Numbered from the stretch's first letter, positions 8,002-17,010 are shown. The stretch: 64,000 nucleotides of DNA from SIG307 sp964545045 (GCA_964545045.1 CAZJEN010000017.1:1-64000), one strand, 5' to 3'. Program-made: numbers and translations. The notes: generated by a model not told the origin, from the letters alone.

Positions 8002-8030
8002 TTGTCTTTTTCGAGTTCTTATGATAAACT
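8002..8030 (+). promoter_or_regulatory. Promoter of the PH-domain gene
   Basis: TTGTCT (8002-8007) and TAAACT (8025-8030), spacer 17 bp, with an extended -10 TGA just upstream. It diverges from the deoD promoter. Confidence 0.55.
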
Positions 8031-8098
8031 TACTCTGTGAGGATACAGATAGCTTTTGTAATTTCGATACAATGTATACGATTAGAGGAGGGTGTGTT

Positions 8099-8515
8099 AT
8101 GGCAGATACCGGATTACCGCAAACCAATCAGAATGAAATTTTATGGAGAGCACGGAAACGTTTAACGTTTTTGGGTTTGCCTTGGACCTTTACCGTTTAC
8201 CGTTTGACAAAGGACCGTTTGTTCATTAAGAGCGGCTTCTTTACCACCAGAGAAGACGAGGTTCGTCTGTATCGCATTTTGGATATTTCTTTAAAGAGAA
8301 CTCTGATTCAAAAAATGTTCGGTCTCGGAACCATCCAGTGTCATTCCAGTGACAAAACCATGGGACACTTTGAGATCATCAATGTAAAAAACTCTTATAA
8401 CGTAAAGAATCTCCTGTCTGATTTAATCGAAAAGGAGCGTATGGAAAAGCGCGTTTCCAATCGTGAATTTATCAGCGATCCGGACTGTGACTTTGACAAC
8501 GATAACGACATCTAA
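8099..8515 (+). CDS. Bacterial PH-domain protein
   Basis: Protein of 138 residues resembling the bacterial pleckstrin-homology (YdbS/bPH_2-like) family. It has the strand pattern WTFTVYRLTKDRLFIKSGF, then DEVRLYRILDISLKRTLIQKM with a conserved R-I-D core and the FGLGTIQCHSSD turn. There is no membrane helix or signal peptide, unlike YdbS itself. The tail is acidic (DPDCDFDNDND). GAGGAGGG eight bases before the ATG at 8099 fixes the start; the frame upstream is not used. The function is unknown; it is a single gene with its own promoter and terminator. Confidence 0.75.
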   Translation: MADTGLPQTNQNEILWRARKRLTFLGLPWTFTVYRLTKDRLFIKSGFFTTREDEVRLYRILDISLKRTLIQKMFGLGTIQCHSSDKTMGHFEIINVKNSYNVKNLLSDLIEKERMEKRVSNREFISDPDCDFDNDNDI

Positions 8516-8530
8516 ATCACCAAAAGAAAA

Positions 8531-8556
8531 GCGCACCGGCATTTTTGCAGGTGCGC
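8531..8556. terminator. Terminator hairpin between convergent genes
   Basis: GCGCACC (8531-8537) pairs with GGTGCGC (8550-8556). A-rich sequence on the left and T-rich sequence on the right allow use from both sides, by the PH-domain gene and the minus-strand rex operon. Confidence 0.75.
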
Positions 8557-8581
8557 TCATTTATTTAACCTTGATTTAACT

Positions 8582-9940
8582 TTACTCTTCTATCTCTGTT
8601 TCCGGTTCTTCTGCCTTTGATACCTTTACCGTATCAATCTGCATTCCCTTTACCTTACAAATTTCAAACGAGTAGCCGTACTCCGTAATCAGCGGATACT
8701 CCGTCTCTTCCTCCGAAGGAAGTCTGCCGAGCCTTGATATCACAAATCCGTTTAAGGTATCGGCTTCCTCTTCCGAGAAATCCACTTCCAGAACATCCCC
8801 CAATTCTTCCAACATGGTAAATCCACGTACCAACCAGTTGCCGTCGTTCTGCGGAATAATCTCCTGCTCCTCGTTATCGTATTCATCCTGAATGTCGCCT
8901 ACGATTTCCTCCAACATATCTTCCATGGCCACGATACCCGCCGTCTGACCGTACTCGTCAATGACTACCGCCATATGGATTTTCTTTTCCTGCATATCGT
9001 TTAACAAAACATCGATATTCTGCGTCTCCGGTACAAAATACGGTTCTCTTGCCACCTCAGCCAAAGGCGTATTCTTTATTACATCCTCGTTGTTCCGATG
9101 TTCCATAAAATAAAGCATCAAATCCTTCAAATGCACAATACCGGTAATATTATCCAAGTTCTCTCCATACATCGGATAACGTGAATAATTCGCCTTCAAT
9201 CCGAATTCCAGCGCTTCCTCGATGCTCGTCTCCTCCCGGATACCGATAATCTTTTTCTTACGGGTCATAACATCCCGTGCAGCCTTGGCATCAAAATCCA
9301 TGACATTGGTAATCATCTCAGCTTCTTCTTCATCCAAAAGCCCCTGCTCCTGACCTTCCGTTACAATGGAGATGATTTCTTCCTCGGTCACGTTCTCCGC
9401 AATATCTCCCGGATGCACTCCGAATATTGCTCCGATTCCCTTTGCTACCCATTCCGCCCAAAATGCAAGAGGCGCAAACAAAATCAAAAAGAAACGTACA
9501 AAGCCGGAAACACGGAACACAAAACGATCCGCATATTTATATCCCAGCTTCTTCGGAACCTTTATACAAAACAACTCCACCAGCCATACTCCTGCCAACA
9601 GCAGTAAAACCAAACAAACCCAAACATACACCTTTGTAGGCTTGTACGCTTCAAAAAAAGACTGTAGTGCCGGTACCGCAAAGCATTTTAACAGCTCCGC
9701 ATATGTAATGCCGCATAGAAACACAGTTACGGTACGAAGCAAATCCAACACCGTTGTACAACGCTTCCTGCGGTCACAGATATAAGCTACACATTCCGCT
9801 CTTTTCCTGCCCTCTGTAAGGCCTTTCTTTACTACCGCACTGAGCGGTTGGTCAAACGCGGTCTCCGCTGCAGAAGCGAGACCGTTCACAATCAGAAGTC
9901 CCAGAATAATTCCTATACCAAGTATGGGATACTCTTGCAT
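8582..9940 (-). CDS. CNNM/HlyC-type membrane protein with CBS pair
   Basis: Protein of 452 residues built as DUF21 (CNNM) membrane domain, about residues 1-190 with hydrophobic segments; a CBS pair, about 195-345 (the segment from VTEEEIISIVTEGQ to the VIDEYGQTAG motif); and a CorC_HlyC domain at about 360-440. Homologues include CorC and MpfA and act in magnesium export or tolerance; older annotation calls them hemolysins. The acidic C-terminal tail is family-typical. It is the last gene of the rex-acpS/nnr-alr-mazF-run operon, 28 bp after mazF. Confidence 0.9.
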   Translation of the reverse strand: MQEYPILGIGIILGLLIVNGLASAAETAFDQPLSAVVKKGLTEGRKRAECVAYICDRRKRCTTVLDLLRTVTVFLCGITYAELLKCFAVPALQSFFEAYKPTKVYVWVCLVLLLLAGVWLVELFCIKVPKKLGYKYADRFVFRVSGFVRFFLILFAPLAFWAEWVAKGIGAIFGVHPGDIAENVTEEEIISIVTEGQEQGLLDEEEAEMITNVMDFDAKAARDVMTRKKKIIGIREETSIEEALEFGLKANYSRYPMYGENLDNITGIVHLKDLMLYFMEHRNNEDVIKNTPLAEVAREPYFVPETQNIDVLLNDMQEKKIHMAVVIDEYGQTAGIVAMEDMLEEIVGDIQDEYDNEEQEIIPQNDGNWLVRGFTMLEELGDVLEVDFSEEEADTLNGFVISRLGRLPSEEETEYPLITEYGYSFEICKVKGMQIDTVKVSKAEEPETEIEE

Positions 9941-9968
9941 GGATATTTAATCCCCTTTCTCTCTTTTG

Positions 9969-10316
9969 TTATGTATCTAACGCAAGGCTGACACAAAGTG
10001 CCTTGTTGATACGCTCCAACACATCCCGATCCAGATGACAAACCTTTTCCTTTAATCTCACTTTATCGATGGTCCTCACCTGCTCCAGTAAAATCACCGA
10101 ATCCCGCATAATATCGTACTTGTTCGCATTAATTTCCACATGAGTCGGCAATTTTGCCTTGTTCATTTTCGAAGTTATCGCCGCACAAATCACGGTAGGA
10201 CTGTGTTTGTTTCCTATATCGTTCTGAATAATCAATACCGGCCGTATTCCACCCTGTTCCGAACCCACCACCGGACGAAGGTCCGCATAAAAAATGTCTC
10301 CACGTCGAATTACCAT
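9969..10316 (-). CDS. mazF: MazF/NdoA endoribonuclease toxin without adjacent antitoxin
   Basis: Toxin-family mRNA interferase of 115 residues. The PemK/MazF fold motifs are present: IRRGDIFYADLRPVVGSEQG, RPVLIIQND, and the strand TVICAAITSKMNKAKLPTH with the conserved Ser/Thr and catalytic-region residues. In Bacillus the order is alr-ndoAI-ndoA, where ndoAI encodes the antitoxin. Here alr is followed directly by the toxin with only an 86-bp gap and no open frame large enough for an antitoxin. The gap instead holds an inverted repeat. The start at 10316 has GCGGAGTG upstream. Confidence 0.92.
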   Translation of the reverse strand: MVIRRGDIFYADLRPVVGSEQGGIRPVLIIQNDIGNKHSPTVICAAITSKMNKAKLPTHVEINANKYDIMRDSVILLEQVRTIDKVRLKEKVCHLDRDVLERINKALCVSLALDT

Positions 10317-10339
10317 TTTCTCACACTCCGCTTTACTCT

Positions 10340-10392
10340 ATAGCAACAGTATTCCCTGAAAATAACTTCTTATACTTTCTACTGTTTGCTAT
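10340..10392 (-). promoter_or_regulatory. Inverted repeat in the alr-mazF gap
   Basis: ATAGCAACAGTA (10340-10351) is the complement of TACTGTTTGCTAT (10380-10392) apart from one extra base, leaving a 28-nt loop. The resulting mRNA hairpin would sit just ahead of the mazF ribosome site, where an antitoxin gene is usually found. It may tune mazF expression or be a protein-binding dyad. Confidence 0.5.
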
Positions 10393-10402
10393 ATTGTATG
10401 CG

Positions 10403-11581
10403 TTATACGAAGTGTCGTGCCCCGACGGCTTCTCCCTTTTTATAATAGACGCGCGGAATGCGCTTTCCCACATTACATACCATCTCATAATGGAAAGAAT
10501 GAGACAACGCACCGATCTCCTCTGCCGTGATGACTTCCTTTCCTTCTCTGCCCATAAGCGTGACCGTGTCCCCACGTTTCACCTCCGGCACATCCGTCAC
10601 GTCAATCATCAACTGATCCATACATACCCGGCCTACAATCGGCACACTGTGTCCGTGAACCAAAATCCGTCCGCAATTGGACAAAGCCCGCGGATACCCG
10701 TCTCCGTACCCCACCGGTACGGTAGCGATTCGCTGCGGTGCCGGTGTCACATAAGTTGCATTATAGCCGATGCCGGTACCTGCCGGGACCGTTTTTACAA
10801 ATGCCACATGGGATTTAATCTCCATGGCCGGTTGTAACACAATATCCTCCGGCATAACATCCTCAGACGGGTACATCCCGTACAAACTGATGCCCAGACG
10901 TACCATATCCAACTGATATTCCGGAAGACTTAAAATAGCCGCACTGTTTTCCGCATGACGAAGTAACCCTGTCACACCGTGTTTCTCCATGGCATCGATA
11001 AATGCCAAAAATTTATAAAACTGAAGCTCCGTTGCTCCCTTATCTGCCTCATCCGCTCTGGCAAAGTGAGTATAAATACCGGTAGCCTTAATATTCGGCA
11101 GCTTTACAGCCTCTGCCACCTGTGCGGCAAAGCCGGCATCTGCCGGAAAACCAATACGTCCCATACCGGTGTCCACCTTAATATGCACCTCTGCGGTAAG
11201 ACCGATTTTGGATGCTTCCTCACTGATTTCTTCCGCAGACTCTATATCGCAAAGGGTCAATGTAATCCGGTTCTTGATTGCCTCCGCAAGCTGTAACGGC
11301 GCCGTATAGCCTAACGTAAGAATCGGCTTATCCACGCCCGCGCCGCGAAGCTCCAACGCCTCCTCGATATTGGAAACCGCAAACCAGTCCGCCGTTTCGT
11401 ATACCGTCTCCGCCACCGGAACCGCACCGTGCCCGTAGCCGTCCGCCTTTATCACTGCCGCCAGCTTTACTCCCGGTCGTAAGTGCTTCTTTATCTCCTC
11501 TGCATTATGGGCAACGGCATCCAGATTAATGTCCGCTTTTACCCGGTAGTATTCTTTTACCTTTTGCAGTTCATACCCCAT
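10403..11581 (-). CDS. alr: Alanine racemase
   Basis: PLP enzyme of 392 residues making D-alanine for peptidoglycan. The PLP lysine is in AAVIKADGYGHGAVPVA near the N terminus, and the second catalytic region is GTGIGYNATYVTP, with VPVGYGDGYPR and VGRVCMDQLMIDVT also typical. The ATG at 11581 overlaps the end of the upstream acpS/nnr gene by 11 bp, so translation is probably coupled. The TTG one codon earlier is not preferred. The neighbourhood acpS/nnr-alr-mazF matches the conserved Firmicutes order. Confidence 0.96.
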   Translation of the reverse strand: MGYELQKVKEYYRVKADINLDAVAHNAEEIKKHLRPGVKLAAVIKADGYGHGAVPVAETVYETADWFAVSNIEEALELRGAGVDKPILTLGYTAPLQLAEAIKNRITLTLCDIESAEEISEEASKIGLTAEVHIKVDTGMGRIGFPADAGFAAQVAEAVKLPNIKATGIYTHFARADEADKGATELQFYKFLAFIDAMEKHGVTGLLRHAENSAAILSLPEYQLDMVRLGISLYGMYPSEDVMPEDIVLQPAMEIKSHVAFVKTVPAGTGIGYNATYVTPAPQRIATVPVGYGDGYPRALSNCGRILVHGHSVPIVGRVCMDQLMIDVTDVPEVKRGDTVTLMGREGKEVITAEEIGALSHSFHYEMVCNVGKRIPRVYYKKGEAVGARHFV

Positions 11582-13589
11582 CAAGTTTCACTTCCTTTTC
11601 TTTTTCCTCAAAAAGCCCGCCGATTGCCTGTAAAATATCTCTCGCAATCATCGGTGCCTCTCCCACACTCTTCCGAGCCAAATCTCCCGCAGCTCCGTGA
11701 AGCCATGCTCCTACCGCCGCTGCCGTAAAAGGCTCCTTGCCCACCGCCAACAACGCCGCAATGACACCACATAAAACATCTCCGCTGCCTCCCGTGGCCA
11801 TACCGTTGTTTCCGGTGGTATTTACAACACACTCCGAATTCTTTATCGTCAAAGTCGCCGCATCCTTTAACACATAGGTCAGATTACTTTGCGAAGAAAT
11901 CCTCTTTGCTGTATCCAAAAAGCAGCTTGTTAATTCCTTTACCGGCACATGAAGCAACCTGGACAACTCACCCGGATGAGGGGTAAGCACCGCATTTTCC
12001 GGAAGATACGTATCCAAAAAACCCAAGCGCTCTGCCTCCGTCTCAAGACCTTCCGCATCCATTTTCCTTGCCAGTATATTCAACGCGTCCGCATCCCATA
12101 CGCCGGCCGGCGCATTTTCTGCTTCACACAACACCTGTCGCAGTACCGAAACCAAGGTCTCTGCCTCACTGCTCTGCCCCAGCCCCGGTCCGATCACCAA
12201 TGCATCCGCAAAGCGCACCGCCTCTTCCATAACATCCGGAAGCTCCTCTTCACACCGGTACGTCGCCAGCATTGCCTCCGGCAATAAGGACTGCAAAATC
12301 TCCCTGTTACATTCCGGCGTTACGAGCTTCACCAGCCCCGCACCGGTTCTATATGCTGCACAGGCCGCAAAATAAGCCGCCCCCGCCATATTTTTACTGC
12401 CGGCAATCACTGCCACCTTTCCAAAGGTTCCTTTATTAGAATACGCCGGACGAATCGGCAATAACCGTTCGATTCCTTCCGTATCTAACCATGCTCCTGT
12501 CTTTTGCCGCATCAATACCGGCTTTGGAAATCCGATATCCGCCACCGTAAGCTTGCCTGTATAATCTTTTCCGGGATATAGCAAATGTCCCCATTTCGCA
12601 GCTCCGAAGGTTACCGTCTCGTCCGCATACAACGCAACTCCGCAAACAGAGCCGTCCGTCGCCGCTATACCGGAGGCAATATCCACCGCTATTACAATAT
12701 GCGACTCTTTATTAATCTGTTCCACTACACATGCGTACGCTCCCTCTACCGGCTTCGATAAACCGATACCGAACAGGGCATCTACAATAATATCATATGC
12801 GCTCGTCTTTTCCGGCGCACAAATCGGCACTCCGCAAGCTGTCGCTATTTTTACTTGTTGCAAAAACTCCGGCGTCCCGGAAAGGCGCTCCGTTCCACCG
12901 ATAACCAACACCGTAGCGTTATATCCCGCCTCCGTAAGCAGACGGGCAACCGCCACTCCGTCGCCACCGTTATTTCCCGTGCCGCATAACACACCGATAC
13001 GGCTTTCTTTTGTGGCATACGCCTTCACACGCTCTGTCACTGCCAATGCGGCGCGTTCCATTAAAACAAGAGACGGATTTCCGGCCTCCTCAATTGTCAC
13101 ACGATCTGCCTCTTTCATATTTGCGGCAGTCAGCACCGGGAGCAAACACTCTTCAATGGAAAACGGCGTCCCCGGAACACTCTTTCCGGCAAACTGTGCC
13201 GCTCCTTGTTCTCCCGCTGCCCGAGATTCATCGCTTTCGCAAATCACATAGGCCTGGGCATACTCTGCCGTATCCGTAATCGATACAAAAATCTTAGAAA
13301 TTCCAAGACGCTCCGCCCTCTCCTTTGCCCGGCCGTGAAGCATCACATAAGGCATTCCGGAAGGTTGGCGCAACACTTCGATTTCAGCGGGAGCAATTCC
13401 GGCAAAGCCGCATCCCAAGGCCTTTGCCACCGCTTCCTTTGCAGCAAAATTGGTTGCCGCACGGACGGCCCGCACCGCAATCAGTTCCCGCTCCTTTTCT
13501 GTATAAATCTTCTCTAAAAAAGAAGAACGCCCGATTGCTTTCTGCACCCGGGCAATCTCAACCAAATCCGTACCGATTCCGGTTATCAT
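11571..13589 (-). CDS. Fusion of holo-ACP synthase with NAD(P)HX epimerase/dehydratase
   Basis: One 672-residue frame joins three enzymes. Residues 1-120 are a holo-[acyl-carrier-protein] synthase (GIGTDLVEI, and FAAKEAVAKALG), which loads phosphopantetheine on ACP. About residues 130-340 are the YjeF_N epimerase (GTGNNGGDGVAVARLL), and about 350-660 the ADP-dependent NAD(P)HX dehydratase (VIGPGLGQS, and GMATGGSGDVLCG). The last two repair hydrated NADH and NADPH. No stop or frameshift separates the domains; the join near residues 120-140 is a short Ala/Gly-rich linker. The ATG at 13589 has AAGGAG six bases upstream; the longer Arg-rich frame overlaps rex and is rejected. acpS and nnr are neighbours in many Firmicutes, which would make fusion easy. 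Confidence 0.93.
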   Translation of the reverse strand: MITGIGTDLVEIARVQKAIGRSSFLEKIYTEKERELIAVRAVRAATNFAAKEAVAKALGCGFAGIAPAEIEVLRQPSGMPYVMLHGRAKERAERLGISKIFVSITDTAEYAQAYVICESDESRAAGEQGAAQFAGKSVPGTPFSIEECLLPVLTAANMKEADRVTIEEAGNPSLVLMERAALAVTERVKAYATKESRIGVLCGTGNNGGDGVAVARLLTEAGYNATVLVIGGTERLSGTPEFLQQVKIATACGVPICAPEKTSAYDIIVDALFGIGLSKPVEGAYACVVEQINKESHIVIAVDIASGIAATDGSVCGVALYADETVTFGAAKWGHLLYPGKDYTGKLTVADIGFPKPVLMRQKTGAWLDTEGIERLLPIRPAYSNKGTFGKVAVIAGSKNMAGAAYFAACAAYRTGAGLVKLVTPECNREILQSLLPEAMLATYRCEEELPDVMEEAVRFADALVIGPGLGQSSEAETLVSVLRQVLCEAENAPAGVWDADALNILARKMDAEGLETEAERLGFLDTYLPENAVLTPHPGELSRLLHVPVKELTSCFLDTAKRISSQSNLTYVLKDAATLTIKNSECVVNTTGNNGMATGGSGDVLCGVIAALLAVGKEPFTAAAVGAWLHGAAGDLARKSVGEAPMIARDILQAIGGLFEEKEKEVKLDGV

Positions 13590-13599
13590 CTCATTCTCC

Positions 13600-14286
13600 T
13601 TATTCCTTCGTTGCTGCGCTCTCTCCCGTAACAACCGACGCTCCCTTTGAATTTTCCTTATCCTTCGCCGCACGGATATTGTAAGACAAACGCATTAAGC
13701 TCTCCGTCAGATGTACATTCTCCACCACAACATGCTTCGGCAAGCGAAGTTCCACCGGCGCAAAATTCCAAATCGCACTGACTCCCCATGACACAACATC
13801 GTTTGCCACCTGAACCGCATGCTCCTTCGGCACCGCCAAAGCAACAATATCCGGCTTCTGCTTTGTCACATACTCCTTCAACTCGCTCATAGCGCGAATC
13901 TTCACCGTACCGATTTCCTTGCCCACCAGCTCCGGCTTTACATCAAAAATCGCCGTTATATCAAAGCCTCTGCGGGCAAAATCCGCATAATTGGCAATGG
14001 CCTGTCCCAAATTACCCGCACCGATAATCGCTACCTTGTGCTCCTGGTCAAGGCCCAGAATCTTACCGATTTCGGTGTACAGATACTCTACGTTATAGCC
14101 GTAACCCTGCTGACCGAAGCCGCCGAAATTGTTTAAATCCTGACGAATCTGAGATGCCGTCACATTCATTCTTTCACTTAACTCTTTGGATGAAATGCGC
14201 ACTACTTCCTTTTTTCTCAACTCACCTAAGTATCTGTAATAGCGCGGCAAACGCTTGATTACTGCCGTTGAAATTACCTTCTCCAT
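13600..14286 (-). CDS. rex: Redox-sensing transcriptional repressor Rex
   Basis: Dimeric repressor of 228 residues that senses the NADH/NAD+ ratio. The N-terminal winged helix includes STAVIKRLPRYYRYLGEL and the recognition helix ASQIRQDLNNFGGFGQQGYG. The Rossmann domain carries AIIGAGNLGQAIANY. A C-terminal tail beyond the usual end, rich in Ser, Ala and Glu, is present. The start at 14286 follows AAGGGGAC; the longer frame has no ribosome site. It heads the rex-acpS/nnr-alr-mazF-CBS operon with a consensus promoter at 14330. No clear Rex box was found at that promoter. Confidence 0.96.
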   Translation of the reverse strand: MEKVISTAVIKRLPRYYRYLGELRKKEVVRISSKELSERMNVTASQIRQDLNNFGGFGQQGYGYNVEYLYTEIGKILGLDQEHKVAIIGAGNLGQAIANYADFARRGFDITAIFDVKPELVGKEIGTVKIRAMSELKEYVTKQKPDIVALAVPKEHAVQVANDVVSWGVSAIWNFAPVELRLPKHVVVENVHLTESLMRLSYNIRAAKDKENSKGASVVTGESAATKE

Positions 14287-14329
14287 GTCGCTGTCCCCTT
14301 CTTTCCAAAGCATAAAAATACCTACTACC

Positions 14330-14358
14330 ATTATATTGCAGTGATATATTTTTGTCAA
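14330..14358 (-). promoter_or_regulatory. Consensus sigma-70 promoter of the rex operon
   Basis: On the minus strand a perfect TTGACA (complement of 14353-14358) and a perfect TATAAT (complement of 14330-14335) are separated by 17 bp. Confidence 0.85.
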
Positions 14359-14403
14359 TGTGAAAGCACGTCCAAAACCGTAAAAAACTTATAAAATCTC
14401 CCC

Positions 14404-15324
14404 TTAGCCTACACGTTTTACCTGTACCTTTTGCAATAACGCTTCCACCTCGTCCTTTGTACCCAATTCTGTGGAAAATGCACTGGCACTGCCGGACGCG
14501 ATTCCCGTCTTAAAAGCCGTCTCGGCACTATGCTCCGTTTCGTAGCCCGCAAGGAATCCCGCCACCATGGAATCCCCGGAACCCACCGTATTTACTACTT
14601 GCCCCTGAGGCGCCTCTCCAAACCAGACGCTACCGTCCTCCGCTGCCAATACCGCACCGTCTCCCGCCATGGACACCAACACATTTTTTGCGCCCTCATC
14701 CCGCAGCTTCTTGGCATACAGTGCCACATCCTCCTTGGCAGAAAGTGTCGTGCCGTACAGCTCACCCAGTTCATGATGATTCGGCTTTACCAAAAACGGC
14801 CGGTAAGATAAGGTACTCCGCAAAAGCTCTCCCGTGGCATCCACTACGATACGGATTCCCTTATCCTTTACCTGCTTAATCATATCCACATAAACATCCT
14901 TCGGAAGAGACGCCGGCACGCTGCCGGAAAGCACCAGCGTATCCTCCTTGGTCAGCATCGTCAGCTTTTCAAAAAGTGCCTGCAAACTCTTCTCGTCACA
15001 GGCCGGACCGCTTGCATTAATCTCGCCTTCCAGACCGCCCCAAAGCTTCACATTGATGCGCGTCATCCCTGCCGGAAGACTGACAAAGCTTGTCCGTACT
15101 CCCAGTTCATGTACCATCCGGGTCAATTCCGTCCCGGTAAAGCCTGCCACCAGGCCGAAAGCCGTGGACTCGATTCCGAGATTTTTAAGCATCCGGGACA
15201 CCATAAGTCCCTTCCCTCCCGGAATCATTTCTTCCTTTACCGCACGATTCACCATCGCCGGAGCAAATTCCTTTAACGTCATATTGTAATCCAATGCAGG
15301 ATTTAAAGTCATAGTATAAAACAT
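14404..15324 (-). CDS. PfkB-family 1-phosphofructokinase or tagatose-6-phosphate kinase
   Basis: Cytoplasmic sugar-phosphate kinase of 306 residues. It opens with MFYTMTLNPALDY, has the substrate-side motif PGGKGLMVSRMLKNLG and the PfkB signature with catalytic Asp, NTVGSGDSMVAGFLAGYE. These place it in the FruK/LacC branch. No fructose PTS gene or fru repressor lies alongside, so the substrate (fructose-1-phosphate or tagatose-6-phosphate) cannot be settled. The start at 15324 has GCGGAGG upstream. The gene has its own promoter and appears monocistronic. Confidence 0.88.
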   Translation of the reverse strand: MFYTMTLNPALDYNMTLKEFAPAMVNRAVKEEMIPGGKGLMVSRMLKNLGIESTAFGLVAGFTGTELTRMVHELGVRTSFVSLPAGMTRINVKLWGGLEGEINASGPACDEKSLQALFEKLTMLTKEDTLVLSGSVPASLPKDVYVDMIKQVKDKGIRIVVDATGELLRSTLSYRPFLVKPNHHELGELYGTTLSAKEDVALYAKKLRDEGAKNVLVSMAGDGAVLAAEDGSVWFGEAPQGQVVNTVGSGDSMVAGFLAGYETEHSAETAFKTGIASGSASAFSTELGTKDEVEALLQKVQVKRVG

Positions 15325-15395
15325 AGGCACCTCCGCAAATTTCCTATATAACATTTTTTCCCAAGGATGTATAGTTTATACTCCTTTTCAGCCAT

Positions 15396-15425
15396 ATTAT
15401 ACTACATTTTACCACACCTGCGCAA
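15396..15425 (-). promoter_or_regulatory. Promoter of the PfkB kinase gene
   Basis: Minus-strand TTGCGC (complement of 15420-15425) and TATAAT (complement of 15396-15401) with an 18-bp spacer. Confidence 0.6.
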
Positions 15426-15461
15426 ACACAAATACACTCCCGAGTTCTCGAAGCCAACTTC

Positions 15462-15500
15462 AAAGAAAAAGAGGAAATCTCCGCCGCCGAAGATTTCCTC
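15462..15500 (-). terminator. Terminator of the LytTR/ABC operon
   Basis: On the minus strand AGGAAATCT and AGATTTCCT form a perfect stem (15471-15500) followed by CTTTTTCTTT. It lies about 20 bp after the permease stop codon. Confidence 0.92.
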
Positions 15501-15519
15501 CTGATTATCACTCTAACTA

Positions 15520-16281
15520 TTATCTGATATCCTTCTTCATCTTACTTTGGAACACCGCAACCGCCAGTCCGTATACCAATACTCCGCAAGCTACCGTCCA
15601 AATCAAATGTTCCGCTACCCCTTCCGAGGTTTCCCTGAAAGGAAGTCTTGCCAAGGTAACTCCGTGGTAAAAAGGTAAAACCCTTGCCACCTTTGCCAGT
15701 ACTCCGCCAATGCTTTCCACATCCATCCAGATACCACCGATCATTCCCGCTACCGATATCAAGATAGAACAAATCCCCGGAGCCGCTTTCTCTCCCACCA
15801 GCGTTCCGAACAAAATGCCGAAGCCCACAAACAAAATCATGGACGGAAGCAATGCCAATACGGAAAGAAGTATGTCAGCTATCGCAAGAGACGTACCTGT
15901 ACAAACTCCCACCACTAGAGAAGCACAGAAGCAAATCACGGTCTGTACCACTGCCAGCACAACCATAGGCATGGTATAGCCTAAAATATAGTCAAGAGGC
16001 TTCATCGGGGATGCATACAGGCGCAGAAGCAATGCCGTAGCTCTATCCTTTGACACCTGAATACATGCAAACAACATCACAAAGGTAAGGCCGAAATAGG
16101 CAATCCCCGGGGCCAGATTCGGAAGATGAAATACCTGCGGTCCCGCTTCCGTAGGAATACTTTGGTCTACAACGCTCATAATCACCAGCATCACAATGGG
16201 AAATCCCAGACAGAAAATATAGCTTAACGGATCTCTGGCAATCTCTTTCCAGGTTCTTACCGCAAACACTTTACTCTTCAT
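15520..16281 (-). CDS. ABC exporter permease
   Basis: ABC-2 type membrane subunit of 253 residues with six hydrophobic segments, paired with the ATPase encoded just upstream. It begins MKSKVFAVRTWKEIARDPLS, a typical cytoplasmic lead into the first helix. AGAGGAGG precedes the ATG at 16281, which overlaps the ATPase stop region by 11 bp. With LytTR and DUF3021 genes upstream, this matches a regulator-exporter module common in Firmicutes. The exported substance is unknown, with peptides or drugs as the usual candidates. Confidence 0.9.
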   Translation of the reverse strand: MKSKVFAVRTWKEIARDPLSYIFCLGFPIVMLVIMSVVDQSIPTEAGPQVFHLPNLAPGIAYFGLTFVMLFACIQVSKDRATALLLRLYASPMKPLDYILGYTMPMVVLAVVQTVICFCASLVVGVCTGTSLAIADILLSVLALLPSMILFVGFGILFGTLVGEKAAPGICSILISVAGMIGGIWMDVESIGGVLAKVARVLPFYHGVTLARLPFRETSEGVAEHLIWTVACGVLVYGLAVAVFQSKMKKDIR

Positions 16282-17008
16282 AGGACACCTCCTCTGCAAT
16301 CTTAATAAACGCATCCTCCAAACGGTCCGTTCCGGTCTGCTGCTTTAAGTCTTCCGGAGAACCGACTGCCATCAGCTCTCCCTTTGCCATAATTGCTATC
16401 TCATCCGCAAGACTTTCCGCTTCCTCCATATAGTGCGTGGTCAAAATAATCGTTATCTTTCCTTTTAACGCCTCTATTTTCCGCCAAAGCTCCCTCCGGG
16501 CCAATACATCGATACCAAGAGTCGGCTCGTCCAAAAACAATACCTTTGGCTCCGTAATCAGCGCCATAGCGATATTCAACTTTCTCTGCCAGCCGCCAGA
16601 CAAGGTTTTCGCCTTCTGATTCTCCACCTCTTCCATGGAAAACTGCGCAAGCATCTCTCGTACCTTTTCGACCGTCTTTGCCTTATCAAAGCCATAGATT
16701 CCGGCGATAAACTCCAGATTTTCCCGCACCGTCAAATTCGGTGCCACCGAAGTCTCCTGAGGAGAAATATTAACCAGCTTCTTTACTTCATCAATCTCGG
16801 TGGAGATGTTGTGCCCCATGACATAAGCCTCTCCCGCTGTAGGCCTTGTGAGCCCGATCAGCATGCGAATTGTGGTAGTCTTTCCTGCCCCGTTTACACC
16901 AAGGAGCGCATACAAACTCCCCTCCGGAATCCGCAAATCCAAATTTTTTACCGCCACCTTACTGCCGAACTCCTTCCGAAGCCCCTTAAGTTCAATTCCG
17001 TACCCCAT
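16271..17008 (-). CDS. ABC exporter ATP-binding protein
   Basis: Nucleotide-binding subunit of 245 residues: Walker A GVNGAGKTTT, Q-loop at NISPQETSVAP, signature TLSGGWQRK (Q to W variant of the usual SGGQ), Walker B VLFLDEPTLGID and H-loop LTTHYMEEAE. The organisation matches the DrrA/CcmA-like exporter family. It lies 2 bp after the DUF3021 gene and overlaps the permease gene. Confidence 0.95.
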   Translation of the reverse strand: MGYGIELKGLRKEFGSKVAVKNLDLRIPEGSLYALLGVNGAGKTTTIRMLIGLTRPTAGEAYVMGHNISTEIDEVKKLVNISPQETSVAPNLTVRENLEFIAGIYGFDKAKTVEKVREMLAQFSMEEVENQKAKTLSGGWQRKLNIAMALITEPKVLFLDEPTLGIDVLARRELWRKIEALKGKITIILTTHYMEEAESLADEIAIMAKGELMAVGSPEDLKQQTGTDRLEDAFIKIAEEVSYEE

Positions 17009-17010
17009 GG

